Positions 38,745 through 48,735 of a stretch of DNA of 64,000 nucleotides are shown piece by piece. The notes below the pieces were generated by a model. It had not been told where the DNA came from. It made no database searches and saw nothing but the letters and a program-made list of their open reading frames with translations. The position numbers and the translations under genes are program-made. Source of the DNA: Thermodesulfobacteriota bacterium (GTDB lineage Bacteria > Desulfobacterota_D > UBA1144 > Nemesobacterales > UBA2774); assembly GCA_021604765.1 (NCBI GenBank), contig BQJP01000001.1:62001-126000 (forward strand), read 5' to 3'. Positions within the stretch are counted from its first letter, which is position 1. Every line of letters begins with the position of its first letter.

Positions 38745-40766
38745 CTACATCATATTTCTAAAGATTCGTCTCCAAATCACAATTGCTGGAATAAGCATTA
38801 ATATTAGAATTGAAGAAGATTGTCCTTTTGAGGAAAGCGAGCAGCCGCCGCTTCCATCCGAAGCGTCTAATCTGTCGGGAAGTCCATCACCATTTGAATC
38901 AACTATTGTAAGTGGAGTTCCTCCGAAATCAGGATCAAATATGTCCAGATATCCGTCGCCATTTGAGTCGGTCTTGTCATCAACAAGCCCATCCCCGTCA
39001 TTGTCTCCAATGCCTCCGCTTTCTTCAAAATCCGTTTTTCCATCGTTATCAGAGTCTATATCCAGGGTGTCTGGAATTCCGTCCCCATCTGTATCTGGAG
39101 CTATTAATGCTTGTCCACCTTCAGAAGGGTCTCCCACGTCTGCAAGTCCATCTCCGTCCTGATCAGTATTGTCATCTACCCGTCCGTTAAAGTCCTGATC
39201 AAGCGCTACTCCCCCTGCTTCAACCAGATCCGGCACTCCATCATTATCAGAATCTAGGTCGAACTCGTTAGTGACTCCGTCTGAGTCGAGATCTATGCCA
39301 ATTACTTTTCCTGAGGTTGTAACTTCTTCGTCTATAATATCAATTTCCTCACTGTTCGTGATTCCGTCATTGTCTAGATCTGTATCACTATCATTACAAA
39401 TACCATCCCCGTCGCTGTTTATACAACAAAAGTTGATTGTGTAATTAGTAACACTGCCTGTTTTAGCCTGGCAAGCAAATAGCTTAATTGCATCATCAAA
39501 CGGAAATGCGTAGGCAGTTGGGCTTGCATCATTGAATACTGAGAATACAGGTTGCGCATTAGATCCCCAGTTTGAGTTGTTTCCCGCTACACATGCTCCA
39601 TCCGGAGCAGCGTTTGGAAACCCTGGGGCCCAGTTGGGGCATCCGCAGCAGTTGGCATCAGTAGTCCCGGTTGTAAAGCAGGAGCCGGCATTCACACCAG
39701 TACATGCCCAGAGTTGTTCATTAGTTGTGTTTCCTACAGTAGTGTCGCAATCTGCGCCTAATACAGTTCCTGAGGTATCTTCACAATATCCAGAAGTTGT
39801 TCCACAGTTGAAAGTATAAGGAGGTCCACAGTCACCATCGGCGCTGCATGATTTTCTGCAAAACTTTTGTGGCGCAAAGCATCCTACATATGTAGTTCCC
39901 TGATTTTGATCGTTTGTTAGCTGCATATCTGCAGGGCAGTTAGATTGAGATATTGCCAATTCTGAACTACCTCCCCAAGTCGAAGGGGATAAGGTTGATT
40001 GAGTTAAGCCCTCAGGGGCGCAACCTTTTGAATCCGTGCAGCCTGGGCTTCCACAAAAGAAAGGATTAACGCACATCTTCATATTAGGGTCACATTTCCA
40101 CTTATAGCCAAAGCCAAAAAGCGGGTAACAGTCTGAGTCTTGAGAACAAGTCGAATTATTTTTTCCTGGAAGGTTTCCAGTAAAGATACAGTTTCCATTA
40201 TTAGTGCAGTCGTATGTGCTTGGGTCAGGAATCATATCAACAGAAATATTCCCACCATCAACCATGCTTACGTCATAGCTGTCTTGTCCGTTTTGTACGA
40301 AAGTAATTTCCGCAAGTGTCGCAGGGGGTAGTCCGGTATTTACACAGTCTAGAGCGAAATCTCCACCTGAGTTAGTACAGCCCCCAGTGTCGCAGCAATT
40401 GGCAATAGTGTACTCAACGCCATTTACTGTTACTTTTTGACTATCACATGTGCCTGTTGTATTAAAGTTGCACCCGGTTCTTGCCCAGAACCTTCCGCTG
40501 TTGTAACTAAGTGGAACTAGAACTGTTGCCGACTGGCCTTTTGTCATCTCCCAGCCGCCTAAAGTTGTTTGACTTACACCACCCACGGATACTGATTGTA
40601 CAGGAGGAACTGCTCCCACATGTATGGTGTCTGAACAATTGTTGTTAATAGTTATTGTGTGCGTGGATTGCGCGAAAGCAGTATTGCTTTGTGCGTTCAT
40701 AAGCATTGGCATGAATGAAGCGAGAAACAATAAAGAAAATAGCTTGGTAACAGTTTTGAATTTCAT
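38745..40766 (-). CDS. Exported thaumatin-like domain plus thrombospondin type 3 repeats with C-terminal anchor
   Basis: TITINNNCSDTIHVGAV...SGRFWARTGCNFNTTGT...PATLAEITFVQNGQDSYDVSMVDGGNISVDM; DxDxDGxxD repeats; C-term GGCSLSSKGQSSSILILMLIPAIVIWRR. Confidence 0.85.
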   Translation of the reverse strand: MKFKTVTKLFSLLFLASFMPMLMNAQSNTAFAQSTHTITINNNCSDTIHVGAVPPVQSVSVGGVSQTTLGGWEMTKGQSATVLVPLSYNSGRFWARTGCNFNTTGTCDSQKVTVNGVEYTIANCCDTGGCTNSGGDFALDCVNTGLPPATLAEITFVQNGQDSYDVSMVDGGNISVDMIPDPSTYDCTNNGNCIFTGNLPGKNNSTCSQDSDCYPLFGFGYKWKCDPNMKMCVNPFFCGSPGCTDSKGCAPEGLTQSTLSPSTWGGSSELAISQSNCPADMQLTNDQNQGTTYVGCFAPQKFCRKSCSADGDCGPPYTFNCGTTSGYCEDTSGTVLGADCDTTVGNTTNEQLWACTGVNAGSCFTTGTTDANCCGCPNWAPGFPNAAPDGACVAGNNSNWGSNAQPVFSVFNDASPTAYAFPFDDAIKLFACQAKTGSVTNYTINFCCINSDGDGICNDSDTDLDNDGITNSEEIDIIDEEVTTSGKVIGIDLDSDGVTNEFDLDSDNDGVPDLVEAGGVALDQDFNGRVDDNTDQDGDGLADVGDPSEGGQALIAPDTDGDGIPDTLDIDSDNDGKTDFEESGGIGDNDGDGLVDDKTDSNGDGYLDIFDPDFGGTPLTIVDSNGDGLPDRLDASDGSGGCSLSSKGQSSSILILMLIPAIVIWRRIFRNMM

Positions 40767-40872
40767 TCGAATCCTCCTTTAAGTACCATCAAAATAATAT
40801 AATACCTTAATAATAAGTAGTACGTATGTAGAGGGTTTGGTGGATTGAATTAAAAAGACAGTATTTATTATA

Positions 40873-41892
40873 TTAGCTTGCTTGATTTATCGAAACGATA
40901 GACTGATACAACATTTCACGAACAAATATTTCTAATTCTTCAGATAGTCTAGAGACTTCGGTAATAGTAGGAAGATCTTTATCCTTATGTATTAATTTGC
41001 TTCTAACAGCATAACATTTTTTGAAAAAGTCAGAAGCAGATAGATTCATATATTTCTTCTCTCTTAGATATTTAGATGCTAATTCAGCACCTGATTGACT
41101 AATTGATTTCTTTTTTAGTTGACCAATGGATGATACCAACGATTGTTTTTCTTTTTCATCTAAATTTGATTTTTGGGTCAACTTAATTATTTCATCTATA
41201 TGTTTTCTGGCATTCTGTGATCTTCTTTCTTGATCTATTAATGCTTCTAGAGACATAATTCTAAGTAAAAATCTAATGTCTGAATTTTCTTGAAAAAAGG
41301 AGGAGTTATATGCTTCAATAGAAATAATTTGGTTCTCTGTTATTGAATAATTGTTTTCAATTATGTAATCAATATTCTTTTCTATATTTTTCATTTCTTC
41401 AATATCTGAGAAAATCAATACATCTTGTTTTCCTGATCTTGGTATATTAGAAAAATCAATTGTTTCCATAACCATAACACCGTGTATATCTTCAGTTGGA
41501 GCCTGCAAAGCAAGACCTTTTGAGATATATTTGTATTGTTTGGATGTATCTTTTGTTCGAAATACTCTTACTCCATAATCATGCCCTATACCTTGTAATG
41601 ATAGAGATATTTTGAATGCTTGTAAAAACGCATATCCACTTTGTCTAGCTTTTTCTTCAGATTCCCATCCAGAGCTTTTTAGGATGAATTCAGTTGACTT
41701 TCTAATACTCGTTTTAAGATTTTTAGATAGCAATTCTACATTCATATTGATACTGTCTAAATTAAATTTATAAACTTTTGATTCAATATCAAAACGCTGG
41801 TGGGGACTGATAATAAACTTTATTATAAAACTATAATCTGTCATTGTGATTTGTCTTAAAGTAACAAAAAACGAATAGGTTAAAATAGTCAA
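40873..41892 (-). CDS. HEPN/ApeA-like protein
   Basis: C-term LRIMSLEALIDQE...SASDFFKKCYAVRSKLIHKDK; likely start MTDY at ~41844. Confidence 0.4.
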   Translation of the reverse strand: MTILTYSFFVTLRQITMTDYSFIIKFIISPHQRFDIESKVYKFNLDSINMNVELLSKNLKTSIRKSTEFILKSSGWESEEKARQSGYAFLQAFKISLSLQGIGHDYGVRVFRTKDTSKQYKYISKGLALQAPTEDIHGVMVMETIDFSNIPRSGKQDVLIFSDIEEMKNIEKNIDYIIENNYSITENQIISIEAYNSSFFQENSDIRFLLRIMSLEALIDQERRSQNARKHIDEIIKLTQKSNLDEKEKQSLVSSIGQLKKKSISQSGAELASKYLREKKYMNLSASDFFKKCYAVRSKLIHKDKDLPTITEVSRLSEELEIFVREMLYQSIVSINQAS

Positions 41893-41909
41893 TAAAGACT
41901 AAGACAACA

Positions 41910-42758
41910 TTATACGATTATTAGAGATTTATCTTCAATTTTTGTACTCTGGATGTCGTCATATAAAGACTCATGAAGAAATATTATTGTATCATTGGTA
42001 ATATCCTGGAATGAAAACCTTTTATCTAAACCTTGTTGAATTATATTTCTTGGTTCAAGATCATATTTGTCAGACTTGCTATCTAAAATAGACCTGCTAA
42101 TTATACTATTTAAACAGTCTATTAGTCGTTCACGTTTCACCATGCTCTTTGTAAAGAATTCTAATGGCTCTATGAATACATTTTTATTGTTTATTGATTC
42201 ATCTTGAAATTTCTGTACGTGTTTTTGTAGATTTTCTGAACAGTAATCAAGGACTATATATGAATCAGATTTTGGGTAGCTGAAACTGTCAATGAATATA
42301 TAGAAACGATAATTGTCACCATCATTGCAATCAAGAAATCTAACTATATTATCAAATACACAGCTTAATAGTATTTGACTATGAAGTAAATGAACATCTT
42401 TACGTTCCTTAACACCTCTGAATATTTTACGACCTAGGTTGCTCACATTTAAATAGTTGATACTAGTTTCTTCTAGTTGTTCATTGTTTAAGTCAAGGTA
42501 TCTTGCTGTAATATATAAATTGTTTAAGCTGACTTGACTTGCAATTTTATTAGCACGATTTTTTGTTATTCTGTTGTTTTTTACAGGTTGACTATTTGAT
42601 AAGCCCATGGATGTACCGAGAGATCTAAATATCTTTACTTCATTGTTTGCTGTATAAAGAGCGGAAACCCCCAAAAAGTTTCCTGAGGATGTTGTATCTT
42701 TAAATGATGGAGTACCAAATTCATCGAAAAGTACAATGACTTCTTGTATCTGAGGCAT
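41910..42758 (-). CDS. DUF3800-like protein
   Basis: N-term VLFDEFGTPSFKDTTSSGNFLGVSALY; internal YRFYIFIDSFSY. Confidence 0.45.
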   Translation of the reverse strand: MPQIQEVIVLFDEFGTPSFKDTTSSGNFLGVSALYTANNEVKIFRSLGTSMGLSNSQPVKNNRITKNRANKIASQVSLNNLYITARYLDLNNEQLEETSINYLNVSNLGRKIFRGVKERKDVHLLHSQILLSCVFDNIVRFLDCNDGDNYRFYIFIDSFSYPKSDSYIVLDYCSENLQKHVQKFQDESINNKNVFIEPLEFFTKSMVKRERLIDCLNSIISRSILDSKSDKYDLEPRNIIQQGLDKRFSFQDITNDTIIFLHESLYDDIQSTKIEDKSLIIV

Positions 42759-42807
42759 TTTCTATCTAAATATTAATATATACATTAACTTTATGTTTTC
42801 AATAAGG

Positions 42808-42843
42808 AAAAGCCCGGGGAGCGGTTAGGCTCCCCGGGCTTTT
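42808..42843. terminator. Bidirectional hairpin terminator
   Basis: aaaagcccggggagcggttaggctccccgggctttt. Confidence 0.88.
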
Positions 42844-42891
42844 GGTTGGATGGAGGATGGTATGGCGTTGCGCACTGTGTGCGCTGGACTC

Positions 42892-43173
42892 TTAAATATT
42901 TATTGCGCTATCGATGTTTAAAAAATCTCCGAAAGCATAGTATGTATCTTTATACGTTGTATCTGAGGATTCAGATTCATTTGTGTTTTGGACATGAAAA
43001 CTGTCTAAGAGGTTCTGGGCAAGATAGCCCCCGCAGGCATCAGTGTTTAAATCAAAATTTACTTCTGAGTTTTTGGCAGGGACTTCATAGTAGAAAACGC
43101 CGGCCTTTTCTTGTGATAGTAGCTGAAAACTAAGTCCCAGAAACAAAGCTGATGCCAAAACTAAACTTCTCAT
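42892..43173 (-). CDS. Small exported protein of 'AFGV/GGYVA' family (divergent copy 4)
   Basis: MRSLVLASALFLGLSFQLLSQEKAGVFYYEVP...CGGYLAQNLLDSFHVQN...TYYAFGDFLN. Confidence 0.65.
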   Translation of the reverse strand: MRSLVLASALFLGLSFQLLSQEKAGVFYYEVPAKNSEVNFDLNTDACGGYLAQNLLDSFHVQNTNESESSDTTYKDTYYAFGDFLNIDSAINI

Positions 43174-43228
43174 TTTAATCTCTCCTATGTCTGCGGTTTG
43201 ATCCGCATTATTTTCATGTTCACTAGTT

Positions 43229-43246
43229 TAGTTGCAAATGCAACGA
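43229..43246. promoter_or_regulatory. GTTGCA-WW-TGCAAC palindrome
   Basis: TAGTTGCAAATGCAACGA. Confidence 0.72.
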
Positions 43247-43347
43247 AGAAGGATTCAGAATTATTTTAAACGAAGAGGATAGGGGATCTGTATCGTTATA
43301 GACAGTTGTTTAGCGAGATAATTATAGTTACTTAGAGTAAATGTCGA

Positions 43348-44385
43348 CTAGTCGTCGCTCTGGGTTTGGTTTTGCAGTATAGGGAAGTTGTCTTCTCTGT
43401 CTATATCTTTATTCATAAATACGATGATTTTCTTAACAGCCATAGTCATAGGAACTCCCAGTATAGCCCCAATTGGTCCTAGCACCCATCCCCAAAATAG
43501 GAGTGATACGAATACCATTAGTATAGATATGTTAAATTCCTGTCCTAAAAACTTAGGCTTTAATATATTATCTACAAGACTGTTTATAACTATAAAGCCT
43601 ACGACCACAATAAGACACTGAGGCCATCCATATTCCAGAAGTGCTATTAAGGCAGGTGGAATAACGCTAAGGATAAAACCCAGGTTGGGTATAAAGCTAA
43701 ATAGAAAAGATAGAAATCCCCACATAATTGCAAAATCTACTCCTACAACAAGAAGAAGAATAGTATTGGATACTGCAGCCATGAGACCTGACAAGGCAGT
43801 AATTGAAATATATCTTTTCAAGTCATTTGTGATTTCGCTGAATCTTAATTGCCAAGAATCTTCTTCGTATTCCTTACGTGCGGCCTTCAATTGAATCTGA
43901 GAAAACTCGATGAGTATAAAAATCATCAGTAGTAGTACAAAAAAGAAGTTGCCAAATGTTGAGAGAATGCCCTCTATAAAAGTTGATCCAACCGAAACGA
44001 GTTTATCAGGACTGAATAGCTCAAGACTTTGAACATCTTCAATATTGATTCCCTTAGAAGAGATGTAGTTTAATCCCGATTGATATATTTCAGCTATACG
44101 GTCTTTATAAAAAGGCGCTTTCTGTGCCATATTGTTAATTGCGAGTCCGAGTATGGATGTAAGAGATGCACCAATTACTATTACAAAGAGTATCGTTAGA
44201 CCTAAAGCAAGCGTTCTAGGCCAGCCCCTGTTGAGCTGCCAGGCAACAAGCGGCATAATGCTCACGGCAAGAAGAAGTGCCACCAAAAACAAGTTTAATA
44301 CCGGAGCTATGGCCTGCATGCCTGCTACGATTATAACAATGCATGCAACCGCTAGAAGAGGGTGAATTTTTAGTTTTCCACTCAT
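43348..44385 (-). CDS. AI-2E (PerM-like) family transporter
   Basis: LGFILSVIPPALIALLEYGWPQCLIVVVGFIVINSLVDNILKPKFLGQ. Confidence 0.9.
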   Translation of the reverse strand: MSGKLKIHPLLAVACIVIIVAGMQAIAPVLNLFLVALLLAVSIMPLVAWQLNRGWPRTLALGLTILFVIVIGASLTSILGLAINNMAQKAPFYKDRIAEIYQSGLNYISSKGINIEDVQSLELFSPDKLVSVGSTFIEGILSTFGNFFFVLLLMIFILIEFSQIQLKAARKEYEEDSWQLRFSEITNDLKRYISITALSGLMAAVSNTILLLVVGVDFAIMWGFLSFLFSFIPNLGFILSVIPPALIALLEYGWPQCLIVVVGFIVINSLVDNILKPKFLGQEFNISILMVFVSLLFWGWVLGPIGAILGVPMTMAVKKIIVFMNKDIDREDNFPILQNQTQSDD

Positions 44386-44579
44386 AGGAGTAAGCCCGAT
44401 AGTCTGAATTATAACACTTTCAAGTGAATTAATCCTCTTATAGCATTGAACTTATTACTCTATCCGTAAGGCTTATTACGATTTCTTTAGTTCTAGATAA
44501 ATAGCAGCTTGTATATTTAGTAGAAATACATCGAAGTAATTTACATTTAGAATTAGTTAGGGTTAATTAGTCCTTAGTC

Positions 44580-46163
44580 ATGGGAATAATAGGCAAACCT
44601 CCATCAGTTCTCCCTAACGTAGAATCTGATACAGCTACCGCTAAGTCTAAAAAAGTAACCGGGTATTGGGTCCTTACTGCTACCATTTTAGGTGCAAGTA
44701 TGGCTTATATAGACGGTACGGCTGTAAACGTTGCTCTGCCGGTGCTTCAGGAACAATTAGACGCCACAATTTCTGATATGCAGTGGGTTATCGAGGCTTA
44801 TGCTCTATTTTTAGCTTCGCTAATCTTAGTAGGTGGTGCTCTGGGTGACCGCTATGGTAGAAGATTAATTTATGGAATTGGAATAGCTTTGTTTGCGATA
44901 TCTTCTGTTCTTTGCGGTATTTCTGAAAATGTGACAGAGCTTATATATTTCAGAGCGCTTCAGGGAGTAGGGGGCGCAATGATGATCCCCGGCAGTCTTG
45001 CCATAATAACGGTCTACTTCAATGAATCAGAGCGTGGGAAAGCTATTGGGACCTGGGGTGCATTCTCAGCAATAACAACGGCATTAGGACCGGTGCTTGG
45101 TGGTTGGCTTATAGAAGAGGTGTCCTGGAGGTGGATATTCTTCATCAATGTTCCTATTGCAATTGTTGTATTAGCTATCTTGTTTCTCCGTGTGCCTGAA
45201 TCAAAAGGTGAGCTCGCTAAATGTAAGATTGATTACTGGGGCGCTATTTTTGCGACTGTTGGGCTTGGCGGAGTTGTATATGGTTTCATTGAATCAGCAG
45301 CATTAGGATTTACAAATCCAATTGTTATAGGTTCGCTTTTAGTAGGTGCAGCTTCACTCATAGCTTTTGTAATTGTAGAGAATAGGGTTGAAGCCCCAAT
45401 GATGCCTCTTAAGTTGTTCAAATCTAAGACCTTTAGCGGAGCAAACATAGTTACATTGCTTATGTACGCGCCTTTAGGCGGAGCGCTATTTTTCCTGCCT
45501 TTTGCAATGATTCAGATTTTTGATTACTCAGCTACTGGTGCTGGTGCTTCATTTATGCCGATCATTATTCTCTTATTTCTTTTTTCACGCTGGTCGGGAG
45601 GTTTAGTTGATAAATATGGGGCAAAATTACCTCTAGTATTCGGCAATATAATTCAGGCAGTTGGTTATATATTATTTGCACTATTTGGTGGTGGAGGTAA
45701 TTATTTTTACACATTTTTCCCTGGTATGTTCGTATTAGGACTTGGACTTGCTTTGAGCGTGGCTCCACTCACTACAGCTGTGATGAACGCGGTGGATACT
45801 GCTTTTTCAGGTACTGCTTCAGGCATAAACAATGCCGTCTCCAGAGTTTCAGGGCTGATAGCCATCGCCATTTTAGGAATAGTAATGCTTTTTCTATTTA
45901 GTAATGGCATGGATAGCGGTATGCATCTACAAAGCATTCCTGAAGAAATTCAGATCGCTTTTAAAAGTGAGTACATAAATTTAGCAAATGCGGAGATGCC
46001 AATTGGTATTTCTCCAGAGATTGAGCAAAAATTAAAAGAACTTATAGAGATTTCTTATGTAAGCAGCTTTAATATATTGATGTATATTGCAGCGGCGCTT
46101 TCTTTTCTCAGCGCTCTGATAGCGTGGTTGATGGTTCGGGACGAAAAACGATTTAGAAAATAA
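44580..46163 (+). CDS. MFS transporter, DHA2 family
   Basis: MAYIDGTAVNVALPVLQEQLDATISDMQWVIEAYALFLASLILVGGALGDRYGRR. Confidence 0.92.
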   Translation: MGIIGKPPSVLPNVESDTATAKSKKVTGYWVLTATILGASMAYIDGTAVNVALPVLQEQLDATISDMQWVIEAYALFLASLILVGGALGDRYGRRLIYGIGIALFAISSVLCGISENVTELIYFRALQGVGGAMMIPGSLAIITVYFNESERGKAIGTWGAFSAITTALGPVLGGWLIEEVSWRWIFFINVPIAIVVLAILFLRVPESKGELAKCKIDYWGAIFATVGLGGVVYGFIESAALGFTNPIVIGSLLVGAASLIAFVIVENRVEAPMMPLKLFKSKTFSGANIVTLLMYAPLGGALFFLPFAMIQIFDYSATGAGASFMPIIILLFLFSRWSGGLVDKYGAKLPLVFGNIIQAVGYILFALFGGGGNYFYTFFPGMFVLGLGLALSVAPLTTAVMNAVDTAFSGTASGINNAVSRVSGLIAIAILGIVMLFLFSNGMDSGMHLQSIPEEIQIAFKSEYINLANAEMPIGISPEIEQKLKELIEISYVSSFNILMYIAAALSFLSALIAWLMVRDEKRFRK

Positions 46164-46179
46164 GACTTAGAGGAATCAT

Positions 46180-46869
46180 ATGAGTAATAATGAAAGTATA
46201 AACGGCGATATGTCCAAGTTTGTATCAGTGGATACGAACTCTATGAAATGGCAGGAAAGTCCAAGTGGGACTGTGTGGAGAAAGAGACTTCATTTGGTGG
46301 GACCGAGTGAAGCAGGGCAGGTTACATCATTAGTAATGTATGAGGCAAATGCTGACTTCCATGCACATGCTCATCCTGGAGGAGAAGAAATTTTGGTTCT
46401 AGGTGGAACTTTTTCTGATGAGCGTGGGGATTTTACTGCCGGTACCTATTTGCTAAATCCTGAGGGTTATGAACACACGCCATTTTCTAAAGAGGGTGGT
46501 CTTATCTTTGTAAAACTTAGGCAGTATCCCGGACAAGATAGGAGTCAAATTATTGTTGAATCACAGGATAAGGATTGGATTGAATCAACGGTGCCGGGAA
46601 TATCTATAAAAATGCTTTATTCGGAGCATAACTATCCTGAAGAGGTAAGTCTTCAGAAGTGGGGTAAAGGGATATCCCCGGGAAAATTAACTTACCCTGA
46701 TGGTGCAGAGATTCTGATTTTAAAAGGAAATCTTCAGGATGAATTCGGCTCTTATAGTGAGATGACATGGCTCAGGTACCCAGCTGGTGCCCTACACACA
46801 CCTGTATCGCCTGAAGGATGTGAGCTTTACATAAAAAGGGGAGGGGTCTCTTCTCTTGATCGGACTTGA
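46180..46869 (+). CDS. ChrR-like cupin domain protein (tandem cupins)
   Basis: HAHPGGEEILVLGGTFSDERGDFTAGTYLLNPEGYEHTPFS and a second GAEILILKGNLQDEFG...YPAGALHTP. Confidence 0.83.
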   Translation: MSNNESINGDMSKFVSVDTNSMKWQESPSGTVWRKRLHLVGPSEAGQVTSLVMYEANADFHAHAHPGGEEILVLGGTFSDERGDFTAGTYLLNPEGYEHTPFSKEGGLIFVKLRQYPGQDRSQIIVESQDKDWIESTVPGISIKMLYSEHNYPEEVSLQKWGKGISPGKLTYPDGAEILILKGNLQDEFGSYSEMTWLRYPAGALHTPVSPEGCELYIKRGGVSSLDRT

Positions 46870-46944
46870 TGCGTCTCTAAATAAAGACTATAGCCCGAAT
46901 AGTTATTTTCGAGCTATAGTTAAAGTTTAGTTTAGATTTCTGAT

Positions 46945-48048
46945 TTACTCATCAGCTTTCAACTCTGATGTTATATCTACTACCCCAGACCCCAGACCAT
47001 TAACAGGGAATTTGAGCCTTTTTCCATTTGAGCTCATATCCAATTTGTTCATATCAACTGATCTTAATGACATATTTTCATATGAGCGGTAATAGAGAAT
47101 TTTATTGGTAAGGTCTTTTATGACAACCCACTGTGTATAGTCGTGGAAAGTTTCTCCATCTTCAAAATCTCTGACTAGTCCTATTGGGATGTCTACGTTG
47201 TTAAGGATGTGCTCTGATAGATTTACTATATCAGCTGCGGTGTCTCCTTTCTCAGATAGATAAGCTATTGCTGCTGCTCTTACAAATCTTGAAGGTGGGG
47301 TAGGGTCACCAGGAATGCCTTTAAGTCCAGTTCCCTGGCCCGTACCTGCAAAGCTTACACCATCTATCACTGCTGGTGGGACATTCTCCGCATTCAGATC
47401 TACATAGTTCCTTAGATTAGTTACATGCCAATCGTACCTAGGAGAATTGGTCATAACACCAACACTGTCAAAAATTGTAAGTCCTTGATCAGTATATTCT
47501 ATAACTATTCCCTTTCCGTCAGACTGATAAACAGCATAATGGACAGGTACGACAATGTTATTTAAAACTTCAAGTTGTTCTCCCCATACAGTTAATTGGG
47601 GAAGCTCCTTCTTAACTTCTTTGATTGTGGCAAAGTTTTGAAGAATATATAAAGGGAGGTCAAGATTTGAAATAGCTTTAGATTTGTTTTTCTTGGGAGG
47701 CTCAACAAACTTAGCTTCACCTGGGAAATACAATTCTCCAACTGAAAGACCTGCTTCGTTAAATCCGTCAGCAGCTATGTCTAGACCAAAACCATCAAGA
47801 TAAATGACCCCATATTTTGAAGTCCATTCCTTACCGTTGCTTCCATCTGGAAGTTTTGAAGTTCTTTTTTCTCCTTTGGGTTGAACAATGACATTGGAAT
47901 TTAATTTTTGCGCAAATTCCATGCTACGACCTATTACTACAGAGTTGTCTTTCGATGTTAATCTGAATTCGGTACATGCGTTAGCGCTGAGAGGTGATGT
48001 GCTGAAAAGAATCAACAAAATTGAAATATAGAGAAACACTGTTCTCAT
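46945..48048 (-). CDS. Linear amide C-N hydrolase (choloylglycine hydrolase family), exported
   Basis: Signal peptide then ACTEFRLTSKDNSVVIGRSMEF; Cys at predicted mature N-terminus. Confidence 0.9.
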   Translation of the reverse strand: MRTVFLYISILLILFSTSPLSANACTEFRLTSKDNSVVIGRSMEFAQKLNSNVIVQPKGEKRTSKLPDGSNGKEWTSKYGVIYLDGFGLDIAADGFNEAGLSVGELYFPGEAKFVEPPKKNKSKAISNLDLPLYILQNFATIKEVKKELPQLTVWGEQLEVLNNIVVPVHYAVYQSDGKGIVIEYTDQGLTIFDSVGVMTNSPRYDWHVTNLRNYVDLNAENVPPAVIDGVSFAGTGQGTGLKGIPGDPTPPSRFVRAAAIAYLSEKGDTAADIVNLSEHILNNVDIPIGLVRDFEDGETFHDYTQWVVIKDLTNKILYYRSYENMSLRSVDMNKLDMSSNGKRLKFPVNGLGSGVVDITSELKADE

Positions 48049-48271
48049 ATGAGTCTCCTTTATTACTAAATTTTAGGAATAAGAAAGTTGGATCATCCGC
48101 TTCATCCTATTTATAGAATACCTAAATTATAGAGAAACCGCTCTTAGACTGTTGTCTTTGCTTAATTTTATATTGCAAATCTGGGAAGGCTGTAAATATT
48201 CAGGTAAAATCCTTGTCGAATTAGTCGCGTACATTAACATCTCAAAAACATGAAAATAAAAAGGAGTTGCA

Positions 48272-48649
48272 ATGACTGATAATTATAAACTTGAAGCGGA
48301 AGTCCTAGAGCGCAGCAGACAATGGGTGGAGGATTTTAATAATAAGAATGTAAAAGCATGTGTTGATGCTTACAGTATAAATGCAGTTATGGATGCAAAG
48401 CCTCTGGGGACTTTCAAAGGGATAAGTGAGATAGAAGGTTTTTGGAGACCTTTTATTGAGACTGGAGCTGGTGAGCTTGAATATAGTAATGTTGTCGTAG
48501 TTGTGGAGAACGAGAATACAGCATTGTTAAAAGCCGATTGGAAGATGAATATAGGCAGAGGGATTGTTATTCAAGAAAGATGGGTAAAGCAGCCTGATGG
48601 TAAATTGCTCCTAGAGTATGACGATTTTGAAGTGCAGGAACAATACTAG
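48272..48649 (+). CDS. SnoaL-like/NTF2-fold protein
   Basis: RQWVEDFNNKNVKACVDAYSINAVMDAKPLGTFKGISEIEGFW. Confidence 0.8.
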   Translation: MTDNYKLEAEVLERSRQWVEDFNNKNVKACVDAYSINAVMDAKPLGTFKGISEIEGFWRPFIETGAGELEYSNVVVVVENENTALLKADWKMNIGRGIVIQERWVKQPDGKLLLEYDDFEVQEQY

Positions 48650-48735
48650 AATATCAAGCCTAACTGCAACTAATTAAGTGCAGATAACAAAAAATAATAT
48701 GTCAAATATAGTTTGGGTTTGCAGACAATATTTCT

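Noticed and set aside
38686-39190. 158-aa and 92-aa plus-strand ORFs opposite the TSP3 repeats
   Set aside because: Low-complexity antisense shadows of the DxDxDG repeats in 38745..40766.
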